The notes below the pieces were generated by a model. That model saw only the letters and a program-made list of their open reading frames with translations, was not told the origin of the DNA and did no database searches. From Zychaea mexicana (taxonomy: Eukaryota; Mucoromycota; Mucoromycetes; Mucorales; Lichtheimiaceae): a stretch of DNA of 64,000 bases. This document shows, in pieces, positions 22,204 to 34,300 of this stretch. Position 1 is the first letter of the stretch. Every line of letters starts with the position of its first letter. A program made the translations under genes and the position numbers. The stretch spans positions 1 to 64,000 of the forward strand of contig NW_026516737.1 of NCBI RefSeq assembly GCF_025766255.1, read 5' to 3'.

Positions 22204-24160
22204 ATTTTATGCTGTATAAAAGAAGATTTGCTTTCTGTACTACATGGTGTGTGCATGCATGAATTCTTGGGATATGTTCAAAAGTACCAATAGTTCATGT
22301 ACTACGATAGCTGCATCAATCTGCTGGATATATAGTATTTTGAAAGATACGCTTCGAAGAATGAACGGAAACTACTTGATTATTTTTCAACGACCATCAA
22401 AAAGTCCTATGCATGCCTATTCAATCGGTTATTTAGTAGTTCTTTATGACACAAATGTTTCTATGCTAGAAAAAGTAACGCGGAAACAGCAATCGGATGA
22501 AGGTGTATAAGCTATTTGCAGGTGCTGACTTTTCATCCAGAATATTGCAGCGACTGCAACCGTATGGCGGCGAGGACGCATACAAGATCACTTACTGCTG
22601 TGCGCCCATTGTGTGCCTTATATATAGTTGACTGATCGATCCTCGAATAAATACATACGGTCAAGTATGTATGAATGTTCTACAGCACATGGTGATCATG
22701 ATTCTGTTGTCTACTACGGAATTAGGAACGAACAAGATAAACATAGGGGATGAACGTGAAACCAAATCTCGAGCTATGATATTGACTAAGATGATCTGAA
22801 TCTTTCTTGGTCGGAAGCTGATGCCTAGCCTCTGAAAAAAGTGTCATACAAAGAAACCTTGTGCTTTTTACACCTTTCTAGATGTACAAAGTAATCAAAA
22901 AACAGCTTTATCATATGAGTAAAAAGTATGCAGTAATAACTGGGTCACTCACAATGATTTGATGTGGATGGATGCTAAAGTGGCTGCAATTACATACCGC
23001 TACTATTGTATGGCGAATGGCCATGAGGGTTGCTAATAGGACTGCTGTAGAACGTGGACAAATGCTTATCATAATCGGTGTTGTTTCAAGGCACAAAAAG
23101 CTAAAGCTGACCAGTTATTGCAAGCGAATATGACAACCTGTCCATCTACTTGGAGTGATCATAAGCAAACAATATATCAATTCGTGTACGTACAATTAAT
23201 AATTGATATGCCCATCATGTTTCTTCCGACACAACTTGTTAAAAAACACTTGCTTGTGTGCGCTTTACACAAAACGAGCAAGCCGAGTAGTGTGATGTAG
23301 GAGTTTGAATCCTCAATTAAACTACATTTTTCACTTGTAGACATCGTCTTTTTATACTATGAAAAACAAGGCGCATGTATACTACTGTATCAAAACACGG
23401 AATAATGCCTTTATTTACACTCACAGACCATACCTCTTGTATGGTCTATGACCCTCAAAAATAAATCATCTCACAATTATTATCTAATAATACACGGCAA
23501 TAGATCTAAAGTATACATCATAATTCTCAATTATAATGGAAATTCTAGAAATCCTGTACCGGGGATAGTATCATGGTTGCACAAGTTTGAGCTTAATTAA
23601 GTGGCAGCGACAACGCAGACACGTTGTTTCCTTCTGCACTTTTTTTTAAAGAAGCAAAGGAAAAAAGCATATCTTTAAATGAAAATGAAAAAAGAACAGC
23701 GTGTTGTACCACCTTTAAAAGTACACGATGCAATATTCGACAGCAAGAAAGGGCGGAAGGAAAGGGAAGACGCTCCGGAAAGACGAACACGGACCTACTT
23801 TTCTGTAACGCTTCTCGAGTTTCCAAGATGTCATTAAAAACCACGCTGCAACTTGCCAGATCAAGATTCCTCTCCCTCTTCCCTGTCAATGATGCGCTAT
23901 TTTACTGTGCACGCTTACGCTCTCCGCCCTCTTTCTGTGTTTCTATCTGTCCTCTCTCCCCCCCCCCTTCCCCTCACAAATGCCCCAATGACCGTACCTT
24001 TTTTCCTTTTACAGTTCTTTTTTCTTGAGAAACATCCAATACGGGAAAAATACCATTCCACTTAATAGAAGAAGCGAACGTGCGTGTAGAAACTTGAGAC
24101 GAACCATTCCTTCCTTTCACCAATCCCTCTATCTCTCTTACACACAATCATCAACATAAC
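22204..24160. other. Intergenic, about 2 kb, no gene recognised
   Basis: AT-rich sequence without a conserved product. A short plus-strand stretch near 22533-22590 reads FHPEYCSDCNRMAARTH, faintly like the knuckle tail at 8.8-12.5 kb, but no other part of that family is nearby. A purine- then pyrimidine-rich stretch at 23640-24020 leads into the PC-esterase leader. Confidence 0.3.
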
Positions 24161-26043
24161 ATGAATCCCTTATTACGGCAGCAGTCGCCACCAGCAGAAC
24201 GATATCGACCCCTAGTATTCCTGGTCGCGATCCCAGGCCTCATTGTACTTGCAATGCTGGCATGGTCATTTCGAAACGACACAGTGCTCATGTTGCCATC
24301 GACCACGACATTGCACAAAAACCTGGTGTATTACCGAGGGCAGCCTTTAAACCATGATATCACCGAAGATGTCTGTACTATTGAAGCATTCAACAAAGGA
24401 AAATGGGAGCATCAGCCCATCAAAGCCAAAGATGAAAAATCTTTCGAGAAAGGAACGAACTATCATTGCCACGCCAAGTTTGCCCATCAGTGTTATAAGC
24501 GTAACAAGCACGAATTGGATCGTAATAAGCATATGTAAGTGCCTAATCCCCTTCATATTCTGGCCGCCCCTTGATATCCTCCTATTGCTATCGCTTACTC
24601 TGTGCATCATTGCCAGCTAGTAGCAACATCAATGTCAACAAATGCTACTAACTGGAGCTTCGTTCGTAATGTCGCAATAACTGGAAAAAGGATATTACAG
24701 TAATTTTAACATTCAATCTAAATATCAATATAGTGTCGATTATACTTGGAAGCCCTCAGAATGCAGTGTGCTTCGAATGGATCCACATGCACTCGCTGAG
24801 CACTTATCCGAACATCCACTCCTCTTGATCGGCGACTCAATTACGCAGCTCCAGTATGAAAGTTTAGGATGTCTCCTAGGCGAGCACCTTCGTCTTCCCA
24901 AGAAAACCGAAAAGGTGCTTACAGGTGGCAATCCTGACATTAAAGTGAACCAGTTGGTTTACAAAAACGAACAGGGTGATAAGGCACTTGCTGTGGCGTT
25001 TCTCCGGTCAGATAATCTGGTGCGTTTGGGAGATTACAAAGTACTGGAACCTGAGGAGGACCAAGGCAGCCTATTAAGCAAAGGCAGCAACTTTCCTTGG
25101 TAAGAAGAAGTATGCTATAGTATGTTGTTATACTGCAATTATAGAGTTGTTACTAATTATGTGCGTGTGCATAACTCTCAATTGGGTATGTTAGGCGTCA
25201 CTTGTTACCCTACTTTGACTACATCGTAATTAACACTGTAAGTTGTTCCGCGTTCTTTCTTCTTGGTTTTCTTCAACTTCTGCTGTATGACTGTACTGGC
25301 TTGTCTGTGTTATCTAATGGAAAAATAACTCACATGCCTTTTTCCCGACTTGTCTGACTGTGCTGTTATTGTGTGTATGCTGTTACACATGAAATAGGGC
25401 CCGCATTGGCGCTCGGATCTCAAATTTGGACCTAGTCGTTCTCAAGAAGAACTTTTAGAAGGATACACGGCAGCTATGAATTCTGTGTTTCAAGCTCTGA
25501 AGCAGGATGTGGAGCCGCATCAGCGGGTGTGGTTACGCACTACCCCTTTTGGACACACCGAATGCTCACAATACTCCGACCCTCTTGATACCATTGTGAA
25601 GCCATCAGTTAAGCCGTATGAATGGAATATGTTTGAGCAATTCAATGAAATTTACAGAGTAAGTAGAAGCACCAAAATAAAGTGGCGATTAAGCATAGCT
25701 AAGAAAAAAATCGAAAATAGAACTGGATTACTGCGCAGGACGATGAACGCTTCCAGCTACTTGATGTATCGTTTACGGATTACCGTGGTGACGCACACTC
25801 CCGCCCGGATAAGGATTGCTTACACTTTTGTTTACCAGGCAAGTGTTTTTTAAAAGAAAAACGGCCTTTAATGGAAAGCTGACGTTGTCATGATACATCT
25901 GCTAACTCACTTACTTCCTTTCTCCCTCCTCCTTGTATCCTTTCGTTTTTATAGGTCCTGTGGACGATTGGAATAGACTCCTATATCATGAAATCGCCAA
26001 ACTCACATATGCTTCATACAACGAAACCATCAACAGCTTATAG
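24161..26043 (+). CDS. PC-esterase (GDSL/SGNH-like) type II membrane protein
   Basis: Six exons: 24161-24534, 24734-25099, 25195-25237, 25398-25658, 25739-25838, 25955-26043, giving 410 residues. One membrane anchor lies at residues about 19-38 (FLVAIPGLIVLAMLAW). The luminal domain begins with Cys-rich CTIEAFNKGKWEHQP. It has the nucleophile motif LLIGDSITQ (Gly158-Asp159-Ser160), a conserved YIVINTGPHWRS block, and the partner motif DKDCLHFCLPGPVDDWN with Asp374 and His377. This layout is PC-esterase (PMR5/TBL/Cas1 relatives), which add or remove acetyl groups on cell-wall or secreted glycans. The exact substrate cannot be told. The fifth intron (25839-25954) starts with GCAAGT: a GC-AG intron is needed to join CLP-G in frame. 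It lies in tandem 265 bases before the ABHD gene. Confidence 0.75.
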
Positions 26044-26308
26044 TACAAGTCATACAATAGCAATCATCATCAAGACAATACACACACATACATTTTCCAC
26101 CGAATCTTTTGTTTTATCGCCTGCTGTATGACTCAAATGTATCTCAACTATGCATTATTACCCAAAATAGGTTAGGACACGTAAGCCGTTCGATTTAATT
26201 GGCCATATGTAGCCGAACAGCCCCACCGCTCAGAAATTAAAAGCGAAGCGCGCTTTTTTGACAACCTTTCTTCTATAATTCTTTCTCTTATCGAAAAAAA
26301 GATATTAA

Positions 26309-28209
26309 ATGGACACTTCAGTAGCAGATCAGCAGCAACATCTATCTTCGATCCTATCCACATTGCCGGCCACAATCCCTCCCACAAGCCGTATCAACTT
26401 TCTCCGCAATTGGTGGCAACGATCGGATCACACCTCATCCATTGCCGAAGCCCGTTTGCTGCATCGAATTCCACTTTATGCCGCGCAACTACCACTTATC
26501 GGTCGGGCAGTTAGAGTTCCTCTGGACGATCGCTCAGCAGACCTAGGTGAAAAAGGCGCACGGCTTGTTAATACGCTCCACCTGCGGGCCAGCGATAAGG
26601 AGGATTTTAAACTCGATACTCAAGCGGATATGAAAACTTTCACGCAAGGCATACAGAGAGGTGGAACCCAAAACTTGGTCTTATGTCATGGTTACGGCGC
26701 AGGTATGTCATTATTCATCACACACTGTGCACTCCAAGTCCATATTGATTTAAACGAATATTCTGGAATTACATTGTAGGTTTGGGCTTCTTTTATAGGT
26801 AAATTTGATATCATCATTCATGCAAACAACAATATGCGAAAATTTATATCCGATTGTACAGAAATTTTCAAGCATTAGGTCAAATACCCGATTCACAGCT
26901 TTTTGCCATTGGTAAGTTTGGAAAGGAGAAACGGAGAAAAGGGAAAAGAGGGAGAGTTATGAACAATGTGGTTTTTATGGCTAATGGATGCGCCTATTGA
27001 TAGATTGGTTGGGTATGGGCAGAAGCTCAAGACCAAAGTGGACAATCAATCCAAAAAGAAACCAAACGTGGGACGAGGTCATCGATGAAGTTGAGGAGCA
27101 CTTTGTTGAATCATTAGAGGACTGGCGTAAACGGATCGGGCTAGAGACCATGACATTGATGGGACATTCACTTGGTGGTTACTTTGCAACATGTTACGCT
27201 CTCAAATACCCCAAACGCGTCGAAAAGCTCGTTCTTATTTCTCCAGGTATGTAGCGGTACGAATATTAAAAGGTTGTGTAAGGAGTTTGCGCTTGTAGCT
27301 TAGTGCTAATGTGGCTCTTATGCATCCGACAGCTGGTATCGCAAAAGCACCTCCAGAACAACAAGAGCCTGCTGCCGACCAGAATGCGACTCCACAGCAG
27401 GTCATTGACAAAGACGCGGCTGAACTCAATGCAAAACTGCAAGCTGGTGCAGAAACATTGGACGATGCTGCCACCAAAACCGACGATGACTCTGATTCGG
27501 AGCCGCCGCAACCTCGACGAAAACTTCCTGCTTGGGCCAAGTATCTGTGGGATAAAAACGTTACGCCGATGAGCATTGTCCGCACCGTTGGTCCTTTCGG
27601 TGCAAGGTAAAACTAAAAAATGTTGCTTCGTTATTAATTACAATACTAATGTTCGATTCTGATAGCTTGGTCAATTCTTACACTTCACGAAGATTCGCAC
27701 ATTTGGATACACCTGAACGATATGATCTTTATGATTATATGTAAATAGATTTTTTTTGTTGGTAGTCGTGATGTTATTTCAAATTATGCTCTGCTATAAT
27801 TTGCTAATTTCGACCGTGCTTATTAGATACAATATCACTGCATCTACTGGATCAGGCGAGTATGCTTTGGCAGCAGTCTTGAAGCCTGGCGCATTCGCTC
27901 GACGCCCGCTGTTTGACAGATTGGCCCAGTTGAAGATGCCTACAGTTTTCGTTTACGGTGAATGGGGTAAGCAATATGTTTATGGATAAAAGTACAAAGT
28001 GGCAGCAAAGACGTAGGAAACTGTTGTTGATAATGTTATATATTCCATGTATATATTCAGATTGGATGGATTATAAGGCCGCTGAACAGGCAAAAGTGCA
28101 CATGAAGGTTCCTGTTAAAATATTGCGCGTCAAATATGGAGGTCATCATATGTATTTGGACAACCCAGACCAGTTCAATGAAATGATGACAAAGGAACTA
28201 GGACAGTAA
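26309..28209 (+). CDS. Alpha/beta hydrolase of the ABHD4/ABHD5 (CGI-58)/Cld1 family
   Basis: Eight exons: 26309-26702, 26780-26798, 26862-26911, 27004-27246, 27333-27606, 27666-27740, 27827-27966, 28061-28209, giving 447 residues. Exon 2 is only 19 nt and is required to keep phase. Motifs are: LVLCHGYGAGLGFF (oxyanion HG), AIDWLGMGRSSRP, nucleophile elbow MGHSLGG (Ser210), and FVYGEWDWMD (acid). The C-terminal GGHHMYLDNPDQFN contains the HX4D motif (His427-Asp432) known from CGI-58/Ict1 as a lysophospholipid acyltransferase signature. Members act on lipid droplets or mitochondria; yeast Cld1 deacylates cardiolipin. An acidic Gln/Ala/Asp-rich insertion (residues about 245-305) sits before the lid. 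No clear mitochondrial presequence was seen, so location is open. Confidence 0.82.
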
Positions 28210-29820
28210 ATTCTTCTTTTTTTATCCAGATACACACACACACACACCTAGAATTTCCAAGAGTTGTACATACCGCATTCTTAGTATATTGCTTTAACTC
28301 GTCTTTTGCTTTTGTTCCCCTTATATTTACGCGAATAAGCTTTGTAAACTTTTTTTTCTTCAATAAAACATACGTTCGAGCTACCATACGTCGGAGGAAG
28401 GGATCTCAAAGAAATGTAACCATTCCATCATTGTGTGGACAGTTCATCCTATCAAGGATGTCAACGGTACTGCAGTTACAGTAACACAAAGATAATCAAT
28501 AAAAGGACACTTCAGATAAACAATACTTTAGGCAAATGGTAAGGGTTAATAAAATTGATATGATGTTATATCTCCAAATTTGACAAGCACAGGTAGGAAT
28601 TTTGATTACCCGTGGAACTTCGTACTAAGAGGTGTGATTTTAATGAAAAGAAAATGTCGATCGTTATCCTGGTACTGCCTCTATATATTTTAACGACGAT
28701 TTACTGCGTGTGTGCATATTAGAAACTATGATAATTTGCCCCAACATCTTCACGTATCACATAGTTAACAACTTTTCGATGTCTCTTCTTTGCGTAATGT
28801 TATATGCATCAATCATTTCATTTGACGAAAAAGACACAAGGTCGTTTGCTAAGCAAATAAAGCAAGTAATAGAGCTTTTTATTTGCAAGGAAACATGGCG
28901 ATGTTGATTGCTATGCTATATAGACTTGTATAAAGACCACATTCAGATCAGCATTTTGCGCACATTGGCAATCATTTGTATCATCATACTGTCGCTACGA
29001 TACAGAAGGATCTGACATTGCTCCCCGTATTGTTAGCACGGATGGCGGGATTTTTTTTTTAAAAAAAAAGGAAGCGGGCCCTGAACTTGTGCACATAAAA
29101 AGACACCCAATTTCCGCAGCGTGTTGTTCCTCGCTTTTTCCTTTTTCCTTTTTGTTTCTTTGACACGAACGAAAACACTCACTATCTTCTGGTACGTAGT
29201 CAAGTCGCATCGGTTTCTAACACAAATGGCTTCTCTCCAAAGGTTAGTTTAGGAGACGAACGTAAACGAACTATACGAAACGATCGAAGAGACATAAAGA
29301 AGACCATAGAAACAGCTACGAACGCAAACGAACGAAAACACGCGGCGATCTTGAGGTAAGTTAGGTAGTCAAAGGGCATCGATTTTTCTAACGCTTTTTT
29401 ATTGTAGTTCGCGATTGGTGAGACGGGACTGGGCATCTCAATACCAATCGACCTTCCATGATCCACAAAGCGACCAAGACAAGACCCTGGCTTTGTGATA
29501 GAGGGTTACGGGAGCAGATGTCGATGTACCTTCCTGTGGTTGCTCCTGTCAGTACCTGCCTAATAGCAGGGAAGTAAAGACATCGATACCCTATTATTGA
29601 TTAGTAGTATAATGTATCAAATAAGAATGTTTTTTTTCTCTTCCCGTCCGTTGAACTTGTTTGTGCGTGTTTTATATTGTTGTAAGACTTCTTCATATGC
29701 GAGCGAGACTCGTCATTCTCGCTCCTGATTGCACAGTGGAGACTTTTGTAACGAGCAATATAGTTGCCATGAGATCGTCGACAAAGTGATGTTGATTTTG
29801 TCTTGAACAGTGTTGAGATT
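28210..29820. other. Gene-poor intergenic DNA
   Basis: A 3' UTR with a CA run at 28231-28246, then AT-rich DNA. Around 29220-29340 there are loose repeats of ACGAAC/AAACGAAC. No coding segment with family similarity or intact intron-exon structure was found. Confidence 0.35.
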
Positions 29821-29840
29821 CGGGAACAGTGGAGTCGACA

Positions 29841-29985
29841 TTTAGAACGCTCTATGGCCAGAGACGGCAAACGCTCAATGGGAGAACTGGGAGCGTTTGC
29901 CATTTCTCCCATAGAGCGTTTGCCATCTCTCCATTGAGCGTTTGCCAACTCTCTATAGAGCGTTGGCAAACGCTCTATGGGAGGC
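29841..29985. repeat. Tandem plus inverted 21-23-nt repeat (GCGTTTGCC core)
   Basis: Three direct units begin GCGTTTGCC at 29893, 29916 and 29938, each about 22 nt with tails TTTCTCCCATAGA, TCTCTCCATTGA and ACTCTCTATAGA. Reverse-complement copies flank them: GGCAAACGCTCAATGGGAGA at 29866-29885 and GGCAAACGCTCTATGGGAG at 29965-29983. The block can fold into long hairpins and could be a MITE remnant or a structured RNA/replication element. It is not a CRISPR: the units are contiguous, with no spacers, and the genome is eukaryotic. Confidence 0.7.
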
Positions 29986-30664
29986 AGCCAGCACTCACCC
30001 AGGTTTATTTATTAAAGGCTATTAGCAAATAGAAGGGCTTCAAAGACACTCGACGTCATTCCTCATTCTACCGTTACCGAGCTTCACCACTTGTCCTTGG
30101 TATACACTTTGCTTTGCATCACGCGTACTTCACGGTCATCAACTTTTGCGCCATTATTTCTTGGTGTATATGGCTTCTATTTATGTGAGCTTCTTGTTAA
30201 AATATCAGTAATTTTTTATTTTCTACAATGTCAACCATTCCCGGGACCTGCCATTTACTTTTTCTCTGGGATCTTGTTGCTGAAACCCTGTAAACCGTGT
30301 CTGTGCGCCTTGTGGCCTGACGGGTGCACGTATCTTCCTATTTAGAAACAGGCGGCGACACCGTCGGGGCATGCCCTGCATGATACCGGTGAAACATATT
30401 TCGTAGGACAATCAAAACACGCGGACCACATACGCCTTCTTCTTGACCGCTTGACCGCTTGACCATGTCTCTTCTGCACATGTTTTTTTCTTCCCTACCC
30501 TTTGCTTTCTCACATATTTTTGAATGACGAATCACAAGTCACGTGACGTGTTTTTTTCAAGCGGCGGGTCAATCCAAAAAGCATAAAAACGCCCATATTT
30601 TTCAGGCCATTTCGTTTTTCTCTTCACTCTTTCTTTCCTTCATTTTTCTTTTTCCTTCACTCCC
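29986..30664. other. Intergenic, with a promoter-like end
   Basis: No conserved gene. Near the end, CACGTGACGTG (30541-30551) is followed by GCATAAAAACG at about 30580-30590 and a long pyrimidine leader. This looks like a core promoter with an E-box/CRE-like site, but the sequence downstream has no ATG-initiated conserved protein. Confidence 0.3.
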
Positions 30665-31380
30665 TTGGATCCTCCTGGTCTTTCTCTTGGCTCTTCCCTA
30701 GGCTCTGGCTCTTCCCTTGGTTCTGGTTTTGCCTCTGTCGGTCCTGGTCTCAGCCTTTTTCCCGTGGTCTCCCTGGCTGCCTACAACCGGTCCCTGCTTT
30801 GGGCTGTCCAGTCTGGCGTTCAACGGTGTTGGCCACAACCGGTCTTCAGGCGAGATCAGAGGACGGAGAAATCCTTTTCGGTTTTTCGCCATAGAAGTAT
30901 GGTAGTGTCCTTTCTGTTGGATGCCTTGTCTGCTGGTCTGGTCTGGTCTGCCATGGTGGGGTTCGCAATGAGGAGCCAGGTGCCACTGTAGATCGCGTTC
31001 GACTTCTAGGACTTGACTCTCGGCAATCAACTGTCTGGCATTCGACTCTCAGCATTCGACTCTCGGCAATCAACTCTCGGCAATCAACTCTATGGCATTC
31101 GACTCTCGGCAATCGACGCTCAGCATTCAGCTCCTCCAGCATTCGACAACAGCAGCAAATGGCCGTCCTTTTGGGTGTTTCGAGAGTCAATTCCTTCCCC
31201 TACCCCCACCCCTTCCCTTTCCTCTTCCCTTTCCTCTTCCCTTTCCTCTTCCCTTTCCTCTTCCCTTTCCTCTTCTTCCCGTCCTTCCCGTCCTTCCCTT
31301 CCGTCTACCCTTCCATCTTCCTTCCGTCCTTCCCTTCCCCCTTCCCCACTCACAGGCAATCCACAACCGATTGCTTGCAC
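30665..31380. repeat. Direct-repeat and polypyrimidine minisatellite block
   Basis: Three kinds of repeat lie together. At 30684-30735 there are GGCTCTTCCC(T/C)(A/T)GG units. At 31010-31135 there are about six imperfect units built from ATTCGACTCTC and GGCAATCAACTCTC. At about 31205-31275 there are five or more copies of a 12-nt unit CCTCTTCCCTTT in an almost pure pyrimidine strand that continues to 31345. Long open frames here on both strands are by-products of the repeats. A pyrimidine mirror tract of this kind can form triplex DNA. No gene is called. Confidence 0.6.
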
Positions 31381-34300
31381 TTGACTCTCGAAACGTAGCG
31401 TACGTCATGGTTCCCACTCGTTTGTACCATGATGGCTGGGTTTGTGGTTGATTGACTCAGCCAAATGATTGGGAGACTGGGACTCCCAGGCCGAGGCATT
31501 GGTGGCTTTCTTTTCCTCCCCCTTTTACACACTTCTTCTGTTTCTTCTTGCTTTCTTCATGCTTTTTGTATAGCCTACGGGTTGTGCGGACTGCTTGTTG
31601 AGGTCACTTTGTAAAATCGCGTTCTTATTATTTGTCTTTATTGTCCACTGATTGTGTTCTTTTAATAAAATTTGTACTCTTCGACTATTGATATTCATAA
31701 CGATAACTTTTGTCTTTTGAAAAATGTTTCTTTACTCTATTTTTACAATGAATTAAAACCCTGCTCTTTTAGTTTATGTCCTGCTTAAACTCATTTACAA
31801 TTTCTTTCCTTGTGAAGGTATTTACGTGTCGCTTGACCTTGCAATAGCCATTTTCTTTCTGACTGTGTTCAATCGTCTTCGCCGCTTTATTTGACAATTA
31901 GGAAAGAACTCATGGTTTGGCGTGCTATGTCCCTGTTCTTATACAATGCTGACAATGTCATACATTAGATTCGTAATTACTTTTACTTTGCAATGACTTG
32001 ATCGATTCTAAGCACAATATCTAGACAACTATTTGATGCAAGCATTATACAGCCACATACCATGTAATACAATGTCAAATTGTTGTGAAACCCGTTGCGT
32101 AGCAATATCAGTACTGGGCACATCATAAAGTTTCTTGCAACAGCAGAAACTCTTTTGGACCTGGAACACGTTGATCGAGCTTTGTGTGCTTAAACTGGTC
32201 GTTTCTCATAAAATCTGCACGACATGCACTCTACAGCCAAGATCAAATTTTTTGATACCGAATACTGTAATGCTCGTACTCATTAATAGAATTGTTTTAC
32301 AAGCGTTTCAAATGGCTTTCTATCAAAGCCTGAATCCATGTGGATGTGCTCATCTGTTTGGGAGATCACCTGAGATCGAGCTGCCTTTGGAGCGCCGGAT
32401 ATGTTTTCAGGTGGAGGCAGTTCGACACATGCACTGCAACGCTTTTCTTTACTATTCTTTCTCCGTGATCCTGCTTATCCATACAGTTACGATAAAAATA
32501 GCTGCCGTGTCGTACTTTTCACTTGTCACCCACATATGACATGGAACAGAGTCGCTGTGACCAGTGGCCCGCGAAAATACCTAATTAAGCTACGGACCGC
32601 CTTCCGATGGTTTGCCGTACAAGGCTATGTAGTGCATATACTGATATTGATTTGAATAGCACAGCTGTATTAAACTAAAGTAAGTTTGTACAACATCTTA
32701 TCGTCACCTTTTGTATTTGCGCTTTCGAATCAGAAAAATCCATCGGCTACTACAGGCCAGTATCGATTTGGCGATTTATATACATCAAACTACAATACAC
32801 CATTTCCTTGATGGATGATGGGTTCGTGTACAAATGTTTAATAATCTCTTAACAAAACATGCGACATGTCTTGCCTATTAAATATCACAGATAGAGCGCC
32901 ATTCCTTCAATACTGCACTACACTGCACGTGTCTTGCATTCCGCAGGTTGACAATTTTCCTCTTTTGTTAATGGCGTCAAGGAACCCGCCCCTCTCTTTG
33001 TTTTTAAAACTGACGTTACGTTAATGGACAACCCATCAGATTGTCTACACTTTTCCAGAACCTGAAATACTGTATCATACATGATCGTCCCAAAAGTATC
33101 CACCCCTTATTTTAACGTGTCGAAGCGATAAGCATGCTGTTGATAGTGATTACGCAAACTCTTGACATTCGAACCTTTTATTTTAGTCATATCTTCGGTT
33201 CTAAATCTTGTAAGAGTCGTGGAAGGTTCAACTGTAGCTATAAGGTCAGTGATGTATGATCGCCTGGATTGAATGGGTACCAAGCCAGCTTCGTCGTCTG
33301 CAAAATACAATGAATCTTGGTAGGATCGTCGCAAAGAATGCGATTCAAATCAGGGTCAAGAGATCACGCTGGCTCATAGTGATAAGTGTCAGAGATAGTA
33401 GGCCGGGAGCTGCTGTTGTGACTACTGTACTGGTGTATGTATGGGCATACGTGGTTGAAAGAGAAAGCTTGCTGGAGACGTCCATCGAGTTTCGATTGAC
33501 TTTTAGATGAATTATCTAAAAAACGTACTTTTTTCTTCACACAGCAACCCAGGCTTCAAATGGTATGATCTGGTGGATTATACTAGGTACGGAAACGACA
33601 TATGCTAAGAAATATAAAAGGAGCAACGAAAAGGGCAGAAAAATTAAACAACATGATAGTCAAAACTGGCATATATGGGGTTGGATGGTATGCTTGCTTT
33701 TACTAGGGATCACTAGGATCGTTGCCTTGACCACAATCACGCGACACATTCGGCATGACTAGTGCATTTCTCTTCGTACATGCACGCAGCACCTGTAGTA
33801 AGATTTTGCAGTTGATGAAAAAGCAAAGAGGTTGGAATGAATGTTGACTATACTATTTGCACAAGAAAAAGTGACCCGATATGTAATTAAACGACACAAG
33901 TTGACGGTCTCTTACTTTACCCGCCCGTTTACGCCACTCTGTAAGCTTGTTTTGCATGTCTTGGCCAACACAGAATATGCAAATGATAGATCGTGGATTT
34001 CGTATCTGAGATACGAATATAGACCAGCCATCCTATTTTTTGCCACACTGTTCGAAGCACTTGCTATATTTACAACCTATATACGTGTTGGGAACCGTTT
34101 CGAGATGAAGCGGGCGAGACAAAGGAACCGGTATGTACATACAAAAGTTTTTGGTCTTTTTTTAACGTGAGCTTTTGCAAGTATTTTTTCTATAGATACG
34201 TTTGCGCTTGAAAGAAAATTATTTTTGCAATGACGGTATCGTAATATGTATTACTTTTTCATGCGAATCGTATTTTCCATGTCATTCATTGATTTTGAAA

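Noticed and set aside
24161..28209. Lipid or wall-modification gene cluster from the tandem esterase and ABHD genes
   Set aside because: Only two unrelated hydrolases in tandem with separate promoters. No pathway partners nearby.
29893..29960. CRISPR-like regularly spaced repeats
   Set aside because: Only three contiguous 22-nt units, no spacers between them, flanked by inverted copies, in eukaryotic DNA.
30665..30991. Open frame of about 108 codons (GSSLGSGSSLGSG...)
   Set aside because: No ATG start; it is carried by GGCTCTTCCC repeats and the opposite strand is equally open.
31120..31450. Several overlapping long open frames (poly LP/FP, GREG, EEER)
   Set aside because: All arise from the pyrimidine minisatellite read in different frames; none shows a fold or family signal.
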